In this document: one piece after another, positions 44,842-54,235 of the stretch
Layout of the letters: each line of letters opens with the position of its first letter
Numbering within the stretch: position 1 is the first letter of the stretch
NCBI GenBank assembly: GCA_046331625.1
Contig: JAXLQL010000008.1
Coordinates: forward strand, 186,001-250,000
Reading direction: 5' to 3'
DNA: 64,000 nt
From: JAXLQL01 sp046331625
GTDB taxonomy: Bacteria; Acidobacteriota; Terriglobia; Bryobacterales; Bryobacteraceae
The notes under the pieces: generated by a model
Seen by the model: the letters and a program-made list of their open reading frames with translations, nothing else
Database searches by the model: none
What the model was told of the DNA's origin: nothing
Made by a program: the position numbers and the translations under genes

Positions 44842-47459
44842 TTCACCGCCTCCGCCACCTCTTCTCCCGCAACCGCGATCGCGACGCCGAACTCCGCGAG
44901 GAACTCGAGTTCCACATCCACGCCCGCGCCGAGCACAATCGCGAAACCGGCGTCCCCGATCCCGAATCCGCCGCCCGCCGCCGCTTCGGCAACGCGACCA
45001 TCATCCAAGAGGACACCCGCTCCCAACGCGGCTTCCCGCTCCTCGAATCCATCGCGCAGGACGCGCGCTACGCCCTCCGCGGATTCCGCCGTAACACCGC
45101 CTTTACCGTCACCGCCGTCTGCGCGCTCACACTCGGCATCGGAGCCACCACCGCCGTCTTCAGCGTCGTCGACCGCATTCTCTTCCGCCCCCTCCCGTAC
45201 CCCTCGAGCGACCGCCTCGTCTCCGTCGGCATGTTCACGCCGCTCGACCCCGCCGAATTCCTCCTCGCGCCCGACTACATCGATTGGCGCCGCGACCACT
45301 CCGTCTTCGAGTCGATGTCATCCTGGTTCGTCGGTGGCGGAGAGTGCGACCTCACCGAGCAGCCCGCCGCCCGCCTCCGTTGCCGGGGCGTGGGAGCCAC
45401 CATGCTCGGCACCCTCGGCGTCGCCCCCATCCTCGGCCGCATGTTCACCGCCGATGAGGACCGCCCCAACGCACCCCGCGTCGCCCTCATCTCCCACGCG
45501 CTCTGGCGCACCCGCTTCGCCGCCGACCCCCACATCCTCGACCGCACCATCTCGCTCGACGCCGAACCCGTCCGCATCATCGGAGTCCTTCCCGCCGCTT
45601 TCGAATGTCCGCCCGGTGACCGCCCCGATATCCTGCGGCCGCAAGCGCTCGATCCTGCGCCGTCGCGCAGCGGACCCTACATCCTCGTGCGCGGAATCGC
45701 CCGCTTGAAGCCCGGCGTCTCGCTCGCCCAAGCGCGCACCGCGATGACGCCGCTCTTCCAAGCCTCGCTCGTTCATGTGCCCGCGCAGTTTCGCAATGAG
45801 GTCCGCCTCGCCATCCGATCCATGCATGACTGGCAAACCGGCGGATCGCAAAAGGCCGGCTGGCTGCTCTTCGGAGCCGTGCTCGCCGTGCTGCTCATCG
45901 CCTGCGCCAACGTCGCGAATCTCCTGCTCGCCAGGGCCGCCGCGCGCCGCCGCGAACTCGGCATGCGCCTGGCCCTCGGAGCCGGCCGCGCTCGACTCTA
46001 CCGGCAAGCCCTCGTCGAGAGCCTGATCCTCGCGCTCACAGGAGCAATCGCCGGCATCGCCCTCGCCGCCATTCTCCTGCGCGCCTTCGTCGCGATCGCC
46101 CCGGACGGCATCGCCTTCCTCGCCGGAGCCTCGCTCGACGGCCGCGTCCTCGCCTTCACGCTTGCCGTCTCGGCCGCCGCCGCGTTCGCCTTCGGTGTGC
46201 TCCCCGCATGGGAATCTCCACGAGCTGCTCTCGGAGCCTGGAAACAACTCGGCCAAACTCGGGAACATTTCCGCCGTGTTTTGGTTGGAGTCCAAATCGC
46301 CGTCTCGCTCGTGCTCGTGTGCGCCGCCGCGATGCTCGTCGAGTCGCTCTGGAACATGCAACGTGTCCCGCTCGGCATGCAGCCGGAAAGCGTGCTCACC
46401 GCTCAGATTGCCCTCGGCTCCCACGTCCCGCCCCAGCGTCGCGCCGCCTTCTTCGAGCAGCTCGAAGCAAAGGCCGCGGCGATCCCCGGCGTCGAAACAG
46501 CGGCAGTCACTGACTCGATTCCGCTCACTGGCTCGGCACAAGCGATGATCTATTCGTTGATTCAACCCGAAGGCCGCGCGCCGCAAGCCCAAGGCACCGG
46601 AGGCATGGTGACGCACCGCACCGTCACTCCCGGATACTTCTCCGCTCTCCGCATTCCGATCTTGCGCGGCCGCGCCTTCCAAGACTCTGACCGCCTCCCG
46701 GGCCATGACGTCATGATCCTCGGTGACTCGCTCGCCCGCCGCCTCTTCCCTGGCGAAGATCCGCTCGGCCGCCGCATCCAAGCCGGCCGCACCGGACCAT
46801 GGCGAACCGTGGTCGGCATCGCCGCCAACGTCAAGAACGCCTCGCTCGCCACCGAAGACGCGCCCGAGTATTACCAGCCCCGCAAGGTCTTCGCTGCCGC
46901 TCCCACGCCTGGCGCGGAAACCGCCCGCCGCAATGCGCTGCTCGTGCGAACGGCGCTTGACCCTGAGTCAATGGCCCGCGCCATCCGGCAGCAAGTGGAA
47001 TCGCTCGACCCCACACTGCCCGTCGCCGTTGTGCCCTTCCGCCAACAACTCGCGCGGCACACCGAAGCTCCGCGCTTCGAAGCCTGGCTGCTCGGCATGT
47101 TCGCCGCGGCCGGAGTCTTGCTCGCAGCCATCGGACTCTACGGCGTTCTCTCGTTCCTCATCGCCCGGCAGACGCAGGAGATCGGCGTGCGCATGGCCCT
47201 CGGCGCAACACCGCCTCTCATTGCGAGACTCGTTCTCCGCCGCGCTCTGCGCTGGACCCTCGGCGGCGCTATCCTCGGCATCGCCGCCTCTTTCGCCGCG
47301 CAACGCTGGCTCGCGTCGCTCCTCTTCGGAGTCGCCTCACCCGCCGTTCCTGCCGCTCTCGCCTCGGCGCTTCTGTTCGCGGTCGCGCTCATCGCGGCTT
47401 GGATCCCGGCGAGGCGCGCCGCCCGCATCGATCCCCTCGCTGCCCTTCGTCAGGAGTGA
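44838..47459 (+). CDS. ADOP-type (MacB/FtsX-like) ABC transporter permease
   Basis: 873 residues. A charged N-terminal helix region (RDAELREELEFHIHARAEHN, PESAARRRFGNATIIQEDTR) is typical of the acidobacterial duplicated orphan permeases. A first membrane helix follows near residues 88-112 (AVCALTLGIGATTAVFSVV), then a MacB periplasmic core domain, a three-helix FtsX unit (FGAVLAVLLIACANVANLLL, GMRLALGAGRARLYRQALVE), a second MacB core and a second FtsX unit (EIGVRMALGATPPLIARLVL, ALLFAVALIAAWIPARRAAR). No ATPase gene is adjacent, which is usual for this family. Probable role in export or envelope stress; substrate unknown. Confidence 0.93.
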   Translation: MIHRLRHLFSRNRDRDAELREELEFHIHARAEHNRETGVPDPESAARRRFGNATIIQEDTRSQRGFPLLESIAQDARYALRGFRRNTAFTVTAVCALTLGIGATTAVFSVVDRILFRPLPYPSSDRLVSVGMFTPLDPAEFLLAPDYIDWRRDHSVFESMSSWFVGGGECDLTEQPAARLRCRGVGATMLGTLGVAPILGRMFTADEDRPNAPRVALISHALWRTRFAADPHILDRTISLDAEPVRIIGVLPAAFECPPGDRPDILRPQALDPAPSRSGPYILVRGIARLKPGVSLAQARTAMTPLFQASLVHVPAQFRNEVRLAIRSMHDWQTGGSQKAGWLLFGAVLAVLLIACANVANLLLARAAARRRELGMRLALGAGRARLYRQALVESLILALTGAIAGIALAAILLRAFVAIAPDGIAFLAGASLDGRVLAFTLAVSAAAAFAFGVLPAWESPRAALGAWKQLGQTREHFRRVLVGVQIAVSLVLVCAAAMLVESLWNMQRVPLGMQPESVLTAQIALGSHVPPQRRAAFFEQLEAKAAAIPGVETAAVTDSIPLTGSAQAMIYSLIQPEGRAPQAQGTGGMVTHRTVTPGYFSALRIPILRGRAFQDSDRLPGHDVMILGDSLARRLFPGEDPLGRRIQAGRTGPWRTVVGIAANVKNASLATEDAPEYYQPRKVFAAAPTPGAETARRNALLVRTALDPESMARAIRQQVESLDPTLPVAVVPFRQQLARHTEAPRFEAWLLGMFAAAGVLLAAIGLYGVLSFLIARQTQEIGVRMALGATPPLIARLVLRRALRWTLGGAILGIAASFAAQRWLASLLFGVASPAVPAALASALLFAVALIAAWIPARRAARIDPLAALRQE

Positions 47460-47499
47460 GCTGCGGCCCATTCGCGCCACTGTTTTCACCGCCGGTGGA

Positions 47500-47576
47500 A
47501 ACATGCCGATTCCGACATCAGCACTGCTCCTGCCGTGTAGGGCGGGCTTTAAGCCCGCGCGGGACTTCACTCCCGC
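47500..47576 (+). repeat. REP-like paired hairpins, copy 3
   Basis: Two adjacent palindromes: GCGGGCTTTAAGCCCGC (47542-47558) and GCGGGACTTCACTCCCGC (47559-47576). The preceding ~40 nt (ACATGCCG ... GCCGTGTAG) also recur before copy 5 at 51546-51586, so the repeat unit is about 75 nt. It lies between the convergent ADOP and hypothetical genes. Confidence 0.8.
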
Positions 47577-47578
47577 TC

Positions 47579-48634
47579 TCACTCCGCGCCCATGAACCGC
47601 TTCACAGCCGCCACCGCGTGATCCAGTTCCTTGAACCGGTACTCCACCTCAACTCGGAACCCCAGCGCCCGAGCCAACTCGCTCACCCACGCCCTCCGCT
47701 CCAAACCGCGCACGATCACCTTTTGCGGAATGCGCTTGGTCTCCTCGATAACCCGCAACACAGCATTCTGCACCGTCTCATTCGCAGGCATCTCCGGCGA
47801 CTCGAGCTTCGGAGGATGCGCGTGTCCGCCTCTCTGTTCCACGATCATCACCATTTGCGCCAGCGATGCACGCCTGTTCTCTTCGCCGATCTGAATAGCG
47901 AGCCACAGATGATCCAATTCCACGGCTCGGCCCTTCTCATATCCCGCCGCTTGGATCCGCTCCACGCGCTCCCGGTCCAACGGAGCGGGAACCAGAGTGG
48001 GCTCTTGCGGCTCAGGCGCCACGAAGCTCGTCCATGTATACTCGCCCGCACTCCCCGGCACCGCTTCAGCGCGCGGGTATTCGTCCTTCGACTTCCAATG
48101 CTTTTCGGCGAGCGCCCCGAAATTCCGGTCCGCCGCCAACACCACCCGCAAGCCCTCCGCCAATACCTCTGCTTCCTCGGCGTTCGGATACCAGGGCCAG
48201 TAGCCAGGCCGGGCCGATTCGAATCGCGGCAGTTTGCGCCCGGCCTTGACCTCCACCCCAAGCGCCTCCAGCAGCTCAGTCTGGTCAGGGGTGAAGTCTC
48301 GCGCGTGCGCCCACTCCACGCCGACGTACCGCGACCGCGAGTAGATCTCCGCAGCCCCCTCGAGCAGTCGATCCCGCATCATGCAGAATGTGCTCAAGCC
48401 CTGCTCACCGATATAGACGTGAACCGCGAAGAATTGCCCGATGCCACCCATGATGCAGCAATAGACCGGTTCTCCGGTCACTGGGTGCGTCGCCACCACG
48501 AGTTGCTGATCGGCGAATCGGTTCCAAGGTTCTGCTTTCTGAACCTGGTTCGCCAACTCCAAAAGCTCTCGCAATTGCTCTGTCGAAGGGGCGATCTCGC
48601 CGGGGAGGTATTGGGCAAGCGGAGACACGGCCAT
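47579..48634 (-). CDS. Hypothetical protein (possibly DUF7309/DUF6930-like)
   Basis: 351 residues with no signal peptide. Two-part organisation: the N-terminal half contains AVSPLAQYLPGEIAPS, YCCIMGGIGQFFAVHVYIGE and GVEWAHARDFTPDQTELLEA. The C-terminal half contains QMVMIVEQRGGHAHPPKLES and VIVRGLERRAWVSELARALG, which recalls DUF6930-type modules; this is memory of the pattern and not certain. The ATG lies 11 nt after the CCA end of tRNA-Ser on the same strand without a ribosome-binding site, so the message is probably liberated by tRNA 3' processing. Confidence 0.75.
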   Translation of the reverse strand: MAVSPLAQYLPGEIAPSTEQLRELLELANQVQKAEPWNRFADQQLVVATHPVTGEPVYCCIMGGIGQFFAVHVYIGEQGLSTFCMMRDRLLEGAAEIYSRSRYVGVEWAHARDFTPDQTELLEALGVEVKAGRKLPRFESARPGYWPWYPNAEEAEVLAEGLRVVLAADRNFGALAEKHWKSKDEYPRAEAVPGSAGEYTWTSFVAPEPQEPTLVPAPLDRERVERIQAAGYEKGRAVELDHLWLAIQIGEENRRASLAQMVMIVEQRGGHAHPPKLESPEMPANETVQNAVLRVIEETKRIPQKVIVRGLERRAWVSELARALGFRVEVEYRFKELDHAVAAVKRFMGAE

Positions 48635-48645
48635 GGGCTGGAATC

Positions 48646-48739
<94 letters not shown>

Positions 48740-48826
48740 GCGGCACAGTACGTGGTCTGCTGTCAGCGTAACATAATCCGCTGCCATGGCTCGACCCCCA
48801 ATCGCTACCATAAACACGAGGTAACG

Positions 48827-49474
48827 ATGCGCAAATCAATTTTCCTCGGTTTTGTTCTAACCGCCCAGGCCCAAAAACTCCTCATCGGTGACCCTGCGCT
48901 CTGCCCCGCAGCCGATCACGCCGCTCCCATCGTCGTCACGGACGCGCCCGTCAGCGTCGCCTTCCACGCCGACGGATCTTGCCTCGCCACTGACGACAAG
49001 GGCGGCACGCTCCGCGTCTGGAAATACGGGACCCTCAACCAACGCCTCGCCGCCCCGAACAAGTGGAAGATCACCATCGAAAAGGGAGACGGCGACCGCA
49101 ACAGTTTCCCCATGCCCCTCAACTCCGTCGTCGGCATCGTTCTCCAGGAGAAGGACTCCGCCGGAAAGTGGAAGACCTATCGAGGATCGAGCAAGAACCC
49201 CATCGCGCTCACCCAGCCCGCGCTCTCGTTCACGCTCCGCAAAGCCACCCTCACCCGCCAAAGCCTGAAGGAGGAGTTCATGGTCTGGGAAGCGTACTCC
49301 ACCGATCCGCTCTCCGGCGACAAGTCCACCAAGGATAAGCCTGCCGCCTACTCCGCAGCGCAGGGTCTCGAACTCCGCATCGCGGAGGTGTTGGTCTGGC
49401 AGGGCCTCAACCCCATCCCCAAGAAGCTCACCGTCGCCACAGGCAAGGGCATCGTTACGATCCAACCCGAGTAA
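48827..49474 (+). CDS. Secreted hypothetical protein
   Basis: 215 residues starting at an ATG preceded by GAGG. A short hydrophobic N-terminus (KSIFLGFVLTAQAQ) looks like a signal peptide. Residues of about 40-70 (PVSVAFHADGSCLATDDKGG, TLRVWKYG) echo one WD40/propeller blade, but the rest (KWKITIEKGDGDRNSFPMPL, GIVLQEKDSAGKWKTYRGSS) looks like a beta-sandwich domain. I do not recognise the family. Its 3' end is partly duplicated immediately downstream. Confidence 0.75.
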   Translation: MRKSIFLGFVLTAQAQKLLIGDPALCPAADHAAPIVVTDAPVSVAFHADGSCLATDDKGGTLRVWKYGTLNQRLAAPNKWKITIEKGDGDRNSFPMPLNSVVGIVLQEKDSAGKWKTYRGSSKNPIALTQPALSFTLRKATLTRQSLKEEFMVWEAYSTDPLSGDKSTKDKPAAYSAAQGLELRIAEVLVWQGLNPIPKKLTVATGKGIVTIQPE

Positions 49475-49477
49475 GCC

Positions 49478-49603
49478 ATGCGATCCTTCCTCAACAACAC
49501 CGCTGCGAACGCCAACGCCACGCAAGCACGCGATCTCCACATCGCCGAACCGGCACCCAACGCCCGCGCCGCCAAAAGCGTCGCCACCATCCGACCCGAG
49601 TAA
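49478..49603 (+). CDS. 41-codon ORF derived from a duplicated gene end (doubtful)
   Basis: MRSFLNNTAANANATQARDL, ending SVATIRPE. The last part matches the end of the preceding gene (GIVTIQPE), and the DNA ACCCGAGTAAGCCATGCG is identical at both gene ends. The segment therefore looks like a partial tandem duplication that happens to keep an open frame between two genes. Translation is possible but unsupported. Confidence 0.3.
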   Translation: MRSFLNNTAANANATQARDLHIAEPAPNARAAKSVATIRPE

Positions 49604-49606
49604 GCC

Positions 49607-50188
49607 ATGCGCCACACTATCCTCATTGCCATCGCCGCCGCGGCCACCGCCTTCGCCTCGCCCGTCGAGGACGCCAACAAAGCCCTCATGCGCCGCTTCT
49701 ATGAGGAGGTGTGGTTCAAGGGAAACCTCGCCGTCGCCGACGAAGTCTTCGCCCCCGCCTACAAGGCCCACGACCCCCGTTCCGAACGCGGCGCTGTCGA
49801 CGAGAAAGCCGAAGCGCAAAAGCAAATCGCCGGATACTGGCGCGACATGGCCGACATCGGCGGCAAAGTCGAGTTCCAAGTCGCCGAGGGCGACCTAGTC
49901 ACCACGCACTGGGTTTGGCGTGTCCGCCTCCATTCCGGCTGGCGGCGGATGCTCGCCGGAGTCGACGCCTTCGAGCTCCCGGTGGTCCAGACCGTTCGCA
50001 TCTCTGGCGGAAAAGTCGTGGAAATCTGGAGCCTCCGCGACGACCTCGGTATGCAGGAGCATCTCGGCGCGCTGCGCATGTATTGGGTGGAAGGGTTCAT
50101 CATCGGCCTGCTCGCCTTCGCCGTTGCAGCACGCATCTGGCGCCGTCCGCGCCCCACCTATAATGAGGATCGGAGCGAACCCGCATGA
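49607..50188 (+). CDS. SnoaL-like / ester-cyclase-like secreted protein with C-terminal membrane helix
   Basis: 193 residues: signal peptide (TILIAIAAAATAFAS), a SnoaL-like cone domain at about residues 22-145 (NKALMRRFYEEVWFKGNLAV, ADEVFAPAYKAHDP, AGYWRDMADIGGKVEFQVAE, VVQTVRISGGKVVEIWSLRD) and a C-terminal hydrophobic helix (VEGFIIGLLAFAVAARIW). SnoaL folds often bind small ligands; no activity can be assigned. Its stop overlaps the gdh start (ATGA at 50185-50188), so the two are coupled. Confidence 0.8.
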   Translation: MRHTILIAIAAAATAFASPVEDANKALMRRFYEEVWFKGNLAVADEVFAPAYKAHDPRSERGAVDEKAEAQKQIAGYWRDMADIGGKVEFQVAEGDLVTTHWVWRVRLHSGWRRMLAGVDAFELPVVQTVRISGGKVVEIWSLRDDLGMQEHLGALRMYWVEGFIIGLLAFAVAARIWRRPRPTYNEDRSEPA

Positions 50189-51453
50189 CCACCGATCCCG
50201 CCTTCGAGCGCGAACTCAACCCCTGGCTCGCCGCCGAGCGCCGCTTCGACGAAGCCGCGGAAAAGCTCGGCATGGACGAAGGCCTCCAGAAAGTCCTCCG
50301 CTCGCCGGCGCGCGAGATTACGGTGTACATCCCCGTCCTGCTCGACGACGGACGCATCGAAGTCTTCACCGGCTACCGCGTGCTCCACTCGCAAGCCCGT
50401 GGACCGGGCAAGGGCGGCATCCGCTACGCGCCCGACGTCACGCTCGAAGAAGTGCGAGCGCTGGCGAGTTGGATGACGTGGAAATGCGCTGTCGTCAACA
50501 TCCCCTACGGCGGAGCCAAAGGCGGCATCATCTGCGATCCGCGCATTCTCTCGCAAGGCGAACTCGAACGCCTCACGCGCCGCTACACCGCCGACATCAT
50601 CGACTTCCTCGGGCCCGACAAAGACGGTCCCGCGCCCGACATGAATACCAACGAGCAAGTGATGGCGTGGCTGATGGACACGTATTCCATGCACGTGCGC
50701 CACACCGCCACCGCCGTCGTCACCGGAAAACCGCTCGACCTGGGCGGATCCCGTGGACGCACGGAGGCAACCGGGCGCGGCTGCATGATCGTCACGCTGC
50801 AAGCGCTCGAGCGTTTCGGCAAGAAGCCCGAGGAGACCTCGGTGGTGATTCAAGGCTTCGGCAATGTCGGAGGCATGGCCGCGCGCTTGATGGTGCAGCG
50901 CGGATTCAAGATCATCGGCGTCATCGAGCACGATGGCGCGGTCCACAACGCGAAGGGGATCGACGTCGAAGCGCTGATGAAGCACCGCAAGGCCACCGGC
51001 TCGATCGTTGATTTCGCCTCCGCGGACAACATCGATCGCGACGAAGCGCTTTTCCTCGATTGCGATGTGCTGCTGCCCGCGGCCAAGGAAGGCGTCGTGA
51101 CTTCGAAGACCGCACCCAAGCTCCGCTGCCGCATCATGACCGAAGGCGCCAACGGACCCACCACGCCCGCAGCCGACAAGATCCTCGAGGACAAAGGCAT
51201 CTTCGTAATCCCCGACATTCTCGCGAATGCCGGCGGTGTAACCGTCTCCTACTTCGAATGGGTGCAAGACCGCCAGGGTTTCTTCTGGAACGAAGAGCTC
51301 GTCAACACCCGGCTCGAAGAGATCATGGTCAATTCCTTCCGCGATGTCGTCAAGTACAGCGACGGCCACCGCGTGAACAACCGCACCGCCGCCTACATGC
51401 TCGCCCTCGACCGCGTCGCCTTTGCCATCAAGCTCCGAGGTCTCTACGCCTGA
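50185..51453 (+). CDS. Glutamate dehydrogenase (Glu/Leu/Phe/Val dehydrogenase family)
   Basis: 422 residues, converting glutamate to 2-oxoglutarate and ammonia with NAD(P). The substrate domain has GYRVLHSQARGPGKGGIRYA, the catalytic-lysine region MTWKCAVVNIPYGGAKGGII and DMNTNEQVMAWLMDTYSM. The Rossmann part has VVIQGFGNVGGMAARLMVQR, ITEGANGPTTPAAD-like MTEGANGPTTPAADKILEDK, and IPDILANAGGVTVSYFEWVQ. Length and motif order fit the hexameric small GDHs. Cofactor preference is not decidable by eye. It is coupled to the SnoaL-like gene upstream. Confidence 0.95.
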   Translation: MTTDPAFERELNPWLAAERRFDEAAEKLGMDEGLQKVLRSPAREITVYIPVLLDDGRIEVFTGYRVLHSQARGPGKGGIRYAPDVTLEEVRALASWMTWKCAVVNIPYGGAKGGIICDPRILSQGELERLTRRYTADIIDFLGPDKDGPAPDMNTNEQVMAWLMDTYSMHVRHTATAVVTGKPLDLGGSRGRTEATGRGCMIVTLQALERFGKKPEETSVVIQGFGNVGGMAARLMVQRGFKIIGVIEHDGAVHNAKGIDVEALMKHRKATGSIVDFASADNIDRDEALFLDCDVLLPAAKEGVVTSKTAPKLRCRIMTEGANGPTTPAADKILEDKGIFVIPDILANAGGVTVSYFEWVQDRQGFFWNEELVNTRLEEIMVNSFRDVVKYSDGHRVNNRTAAYMLALDRVAFAIKLRGLYA

Positions 51454-51482
51454 TGCTTCGCTTATCTGGCAGTGATTGTGGG

Positions 51483-51516
51483 GCAGGCTTCAGCCTGCGC
51501 GGGACTTCAGTCCCGC
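51483..51516 (+). repeat. REP-like paired hairpins, copy 4
   Basis: GCAGGCTTCAGCCTGC (51483-51498) directly followed by GCGGGACTTCAGTCCCGC (51499-51516), both perfect palindromes, 29 nt after the gdh stop. It forms a tandem pair with copy 5. Confidence 0.85.
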
Positions 51517-51545
51517 TGCCGGCATTCGCGTCCAAGCCCGCGAAA

Positions 51546-51620
51546 ACATGCCGGTTTCGACAACAGCACCTGCCTTGCCGTGTAGGGCGGGCTTTAGCCA
51601 GCGCGGGACTTCAGTCCCGC
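51546..51620 (+). repeat. REP-like paired hairpins, copy 5
   Basis: The leading ACATGCCG...GCCGTGTAG segment resembles copy 3. An imperfect GCGGGCTTTAGCCAGC is followed by the perfect GCGGGACTTCAGTCCCGC (51603-51620). It ends 14 nt before the AAGGCGG ribosome-binding site of mutS. Confidence 0.8.
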
Positions 51621-51649
51621 CGTCCCCGCTCCCCAAGGCGGACCCTCGC

Positions 51650-54235
51650 GTGAACCCCGAACCCTCTACGCCGCTCATGCGGCAGTATCACTCCGTCAAA
51701 CAGCAAGTCCCCGGAGCCCTCCTCATGTTCCGCCTCGGCGACTTCTACGAGCTCTTCTACGAAGACGCGGTCACCGCCGCCCGCGAACTCGAAATTACGC
51801 TCACCTCGCGCAACAAGGAAAAAGGCGAGCCCATCCCGATGGCCGGCGTCCCGCATCATGCCTCGGAAAACTACATCGCGCGCCTCGTGCAGAAGGGCTA
51901 CCGCGTCGCCATCTGCGAACAGACGGAAGACCCAAAGTTCGCCAAGAAGCTCGTCAAGCGCGAGCTCACCCGCATCGTCACGCCCGGCACCGCGACCGAC
52001 GCGAATCTCCTCCGCTCCCACGAGAACAACTTCCTCGCCGCAGTCGCCCGCGCCAACGGCCGTGCGGGAGTGGCCTGGGTCGACGTCTCCACCGGCGAGT
52101 TCCGCGCTACCGAGGTCCCGCTCGACGATGTCGCGCCCGCGCTCGAAACGCTGAACGTGCGCGAAGTGCTCAACGCCGAAGGCGCGCCCGAAGCACCCGG
52201 ACTCAACACGCGTCTCGAACCCTGGGTCTTCGCCGCCGACTATGGCGACCGCATCCTCAAAGATCACTTCAAACTCCTCTCCCTCGATGGCTGCGGACTC
52301 GCCAATCGCACGCTCGCCATCGGCGCGGCCGGCGCGGTCCTTCACTACCTCCGCGACACGCAACGCGCCGCCCTCGATCATCTCGACCGGCCCACTTGGT
52401 TCGAGCGCTCCGGCTACCTACTGCTCGATTCCACCACCATCCGCAATCTCGAGCTCGTCGAGCCCCTCTTCGCCGGCGAGAGCCGCGAGGTCACGCTGCT
52501 CAGCGTGCTTGACCGTACGCTCACTGGCATGGGCGGCCGTCTGCTGCGCGCGCGGCTCACGCGTCCGTCGATGGACACCGCCGAGGTCGGCGCTCGTCTC
52601 GACGCCGTTGCGGAACTCGCGCAGGGCACCATCCTGCGCGGCAATCTCCGCAAGAGTCTCGCCGAGGTCATGGACCTCGAGCGCCTGCTCGCCAAGGTCA
52701 CCATCGGGTCGGCCACGCCGCGCGAGTTGCTCGCGCTCGCCCGCTCTCTCGCCAAGATCCCCGAGATCAAAGCTCACCTCGCCGCCGTACAGGCGGCGCG
52801 AATGATCGAATCGCGCGAAAGTCTCGATGAGATCGCCGATGTGCGCGACGCGCTGCTCGGGGCGCTTGCCCCCGAGCCCCCAGTCAACATCGCCGACGGC
52901 GGCGTGATCCGCGATGGATACAACGCCCAACTCGACGAACTCCGCGACATTCAACGCAACTCGCGCGAGTACATCGCCGGCATCGAATCGCGCGAGCGCC
53001 AACGGACTTCCATCTCTTCGCTGAAGATTCGCTTCAACAACGTCTTCGGTTACTACATCGAAATCTCCAAGGCGAACATGCATCTGGCGCCCGCAGACTA
53101 CGAGCGCAAGCAGACGCTCGCCAATGCGGAGCGCTTCACCACACCGGAGTTGAAGGAGCTCGAAAGCAAGATTCTCGAAGCCGAAGAGAAGATCCTCACG
53201 CTCGAGAAGGAACTCTTCACAGCGCTCCGTCTGCAAGCCGCCGCCGAAGCCACGCGGATCCGTCAGACCGCCGCCGCCGTCGCCGATCTCGATGTCACAG
53301 CCGCACTCGCCGAGGTCGCCGTCGCAAGCCGATTCACGCGTCCGCGATTTTCCGAGACGGGAGAGATGCGCGTGCTCGCCGGACGCCATCCTGTGATCGA
53401 ACGGCTCGCCGAGCGCGAAGTCACGCGCTTCATCCCCAACGACATCTATCTCGACCCTGCGTCGAAGTACCTCGCCATCATCACCGGACCCAACATGGGC
53501 GGCAAGTCCACCTACTTGCGCCAAGCGGCGCTGATGGTGATCCTCGCGCAGATGGGCTCGTTTGTGCCCGCGCAGGAGGCCCTGCTCCCAGTGGTTGACC
53601 GCGTCTTTACGCGCATCGGCGCGGCCGACAATCTCGCGCGTGGACGATCCACATTCATGGTGGAGATGACCGAGACCGCGGCGATCCTCAACACCGCAAC
53701 GCCGCGCAGCTTCGTGGTGCTCGACGAGATCGGCCGCGGCACCGCGACCTACGATGGACTCGCGCTCGCGTGGGCCGTGGTCGAGTATGTCCACGAGCGC
53801 ATCAAAGCCAAGACGCTTTTCGCGACACACTATCACGAACTCACCGAACTCGCCGATCAACTCGAAGGCGTAACCAATCTTCATGTCTCGGTGAAAGAAG
53901 CCGGTGACCAGATCATCTTCCTGCGCAAAGTGGAGCCCGGCGCCGCGGACAAAAGCTACGGCATCGAAGTGGCGCGCCTGGCCGCGCTGCCGGCCGAAGT
54001 GATTGAGCGTGCGCGCCAAGTGCTCGCGCTGCACGAGAAGAGCGAGCACGAAGTCACCGAAGAGCTCACGCCCAAGCAGACCCGGCGCAAAAGCTCGCCG
54101 ATGCAGATCCAGTTGTTCGAGCCCGTCGGTTACCAGTTGGCGGATCGCATCCGCGGACTCAACATCGATGAGCTTCGGCCCATGGACGCGCTGAAGCTGC
54201 TCGCCGAATTGCAAGAGGAGTTGAAACGGTCATGA
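51650..54235 (+). CDS. mutS: DNA mismatch repair protein MutS
   Basis: 861 residues. It recognises mismatches and, as an ATP-driven clamp, recruits MutL. The mismatch-binding motif LLMFRLGDFYELFYEDA is near the N-terminus, with the Phe-x-Glu pair DFYEL. The connector, lever and clamp domains follow (NNVFGYYIEISKANMHLAPA). The ATPase has Walker A G613-PNMGGKSTYLRQ, Walker B VVLDEIGRGTATYDGLALAW and FATHYHELTELA. The frame is open to 51476 but the upstream part encodes the REP element. The GTG at 51650 is preferred because AAGGCGG (51635-51641) precedes it; the ATG at 51677 is an alternative. Its stop overlaps the anmK start (ATGA). Confidence 0.96.
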   Translation: MNPEPSTPLMRQYHSVKQQVPGALLMFRLGDFYELFYEDAVTAARELEITLTSRNKEKGEPIPMAGVPHHASENYIARLVQKGYRVAICEQTEDPKFAKKLVKRELTRIVTPGTATDANLLRSHENNFLAAVARANGRAGVAWVDVSTGEFRATEVPLDDVAPALETLNVREVLNAEGAPEAPGLNTRLEPWVFAADYGDRILKDHFKLLSLDGCGLANRTLAIGAAGAVLHYLRDTQRAALDHLDRPTWFERSGYLLLDSTTIRNLELVEPLFAGESREVTLLSVLDRTLTGMGGRLLRARLTRPSMDTAEVGARLDAVAELAQGTILRGNLRKSLAEVMDLERLLAKVTIGSATPRELLALARSLAKIPEIKAHLAAVQAARMIESRESLDEIADVRDALLGALAPEPPVNIADGGVIRDGYNAQLDELRDIQRNSREYIAGIESRERQRTSISSLKIRFNNVFGYYIEISKANMHLAPADYERKQTLANAERFTTPELKELESKILEAEEKILTLEKELFTALRLQAAAEATRIRQTAAAVADLDVTAALAEVAVASRFTRPRFSETGEMRVLAGRHPVIERLAEREVTRFIPNDIYLDPASKYLAIITGPNMGGKSTYLRQAALMVILAQMGSFVPAQEALLPVVDRVFTRIGAADNLARGRSTFMVEMTETAAILNTATPRSFVVLDEIGRGTATYDGLALAWAVVEYVHERIKAKTLFATHYHELTELADQLEGVTNLHVSVKEAGDQIIFLRKVEPGAADKSYGIEVARLAALPAEVIERARQVLALHEKSEHEVTEELTPKQTRRKSSPMQIQLFEPVGYQLADRIRGLNIDELRPMDALKLLAELQEELKRS

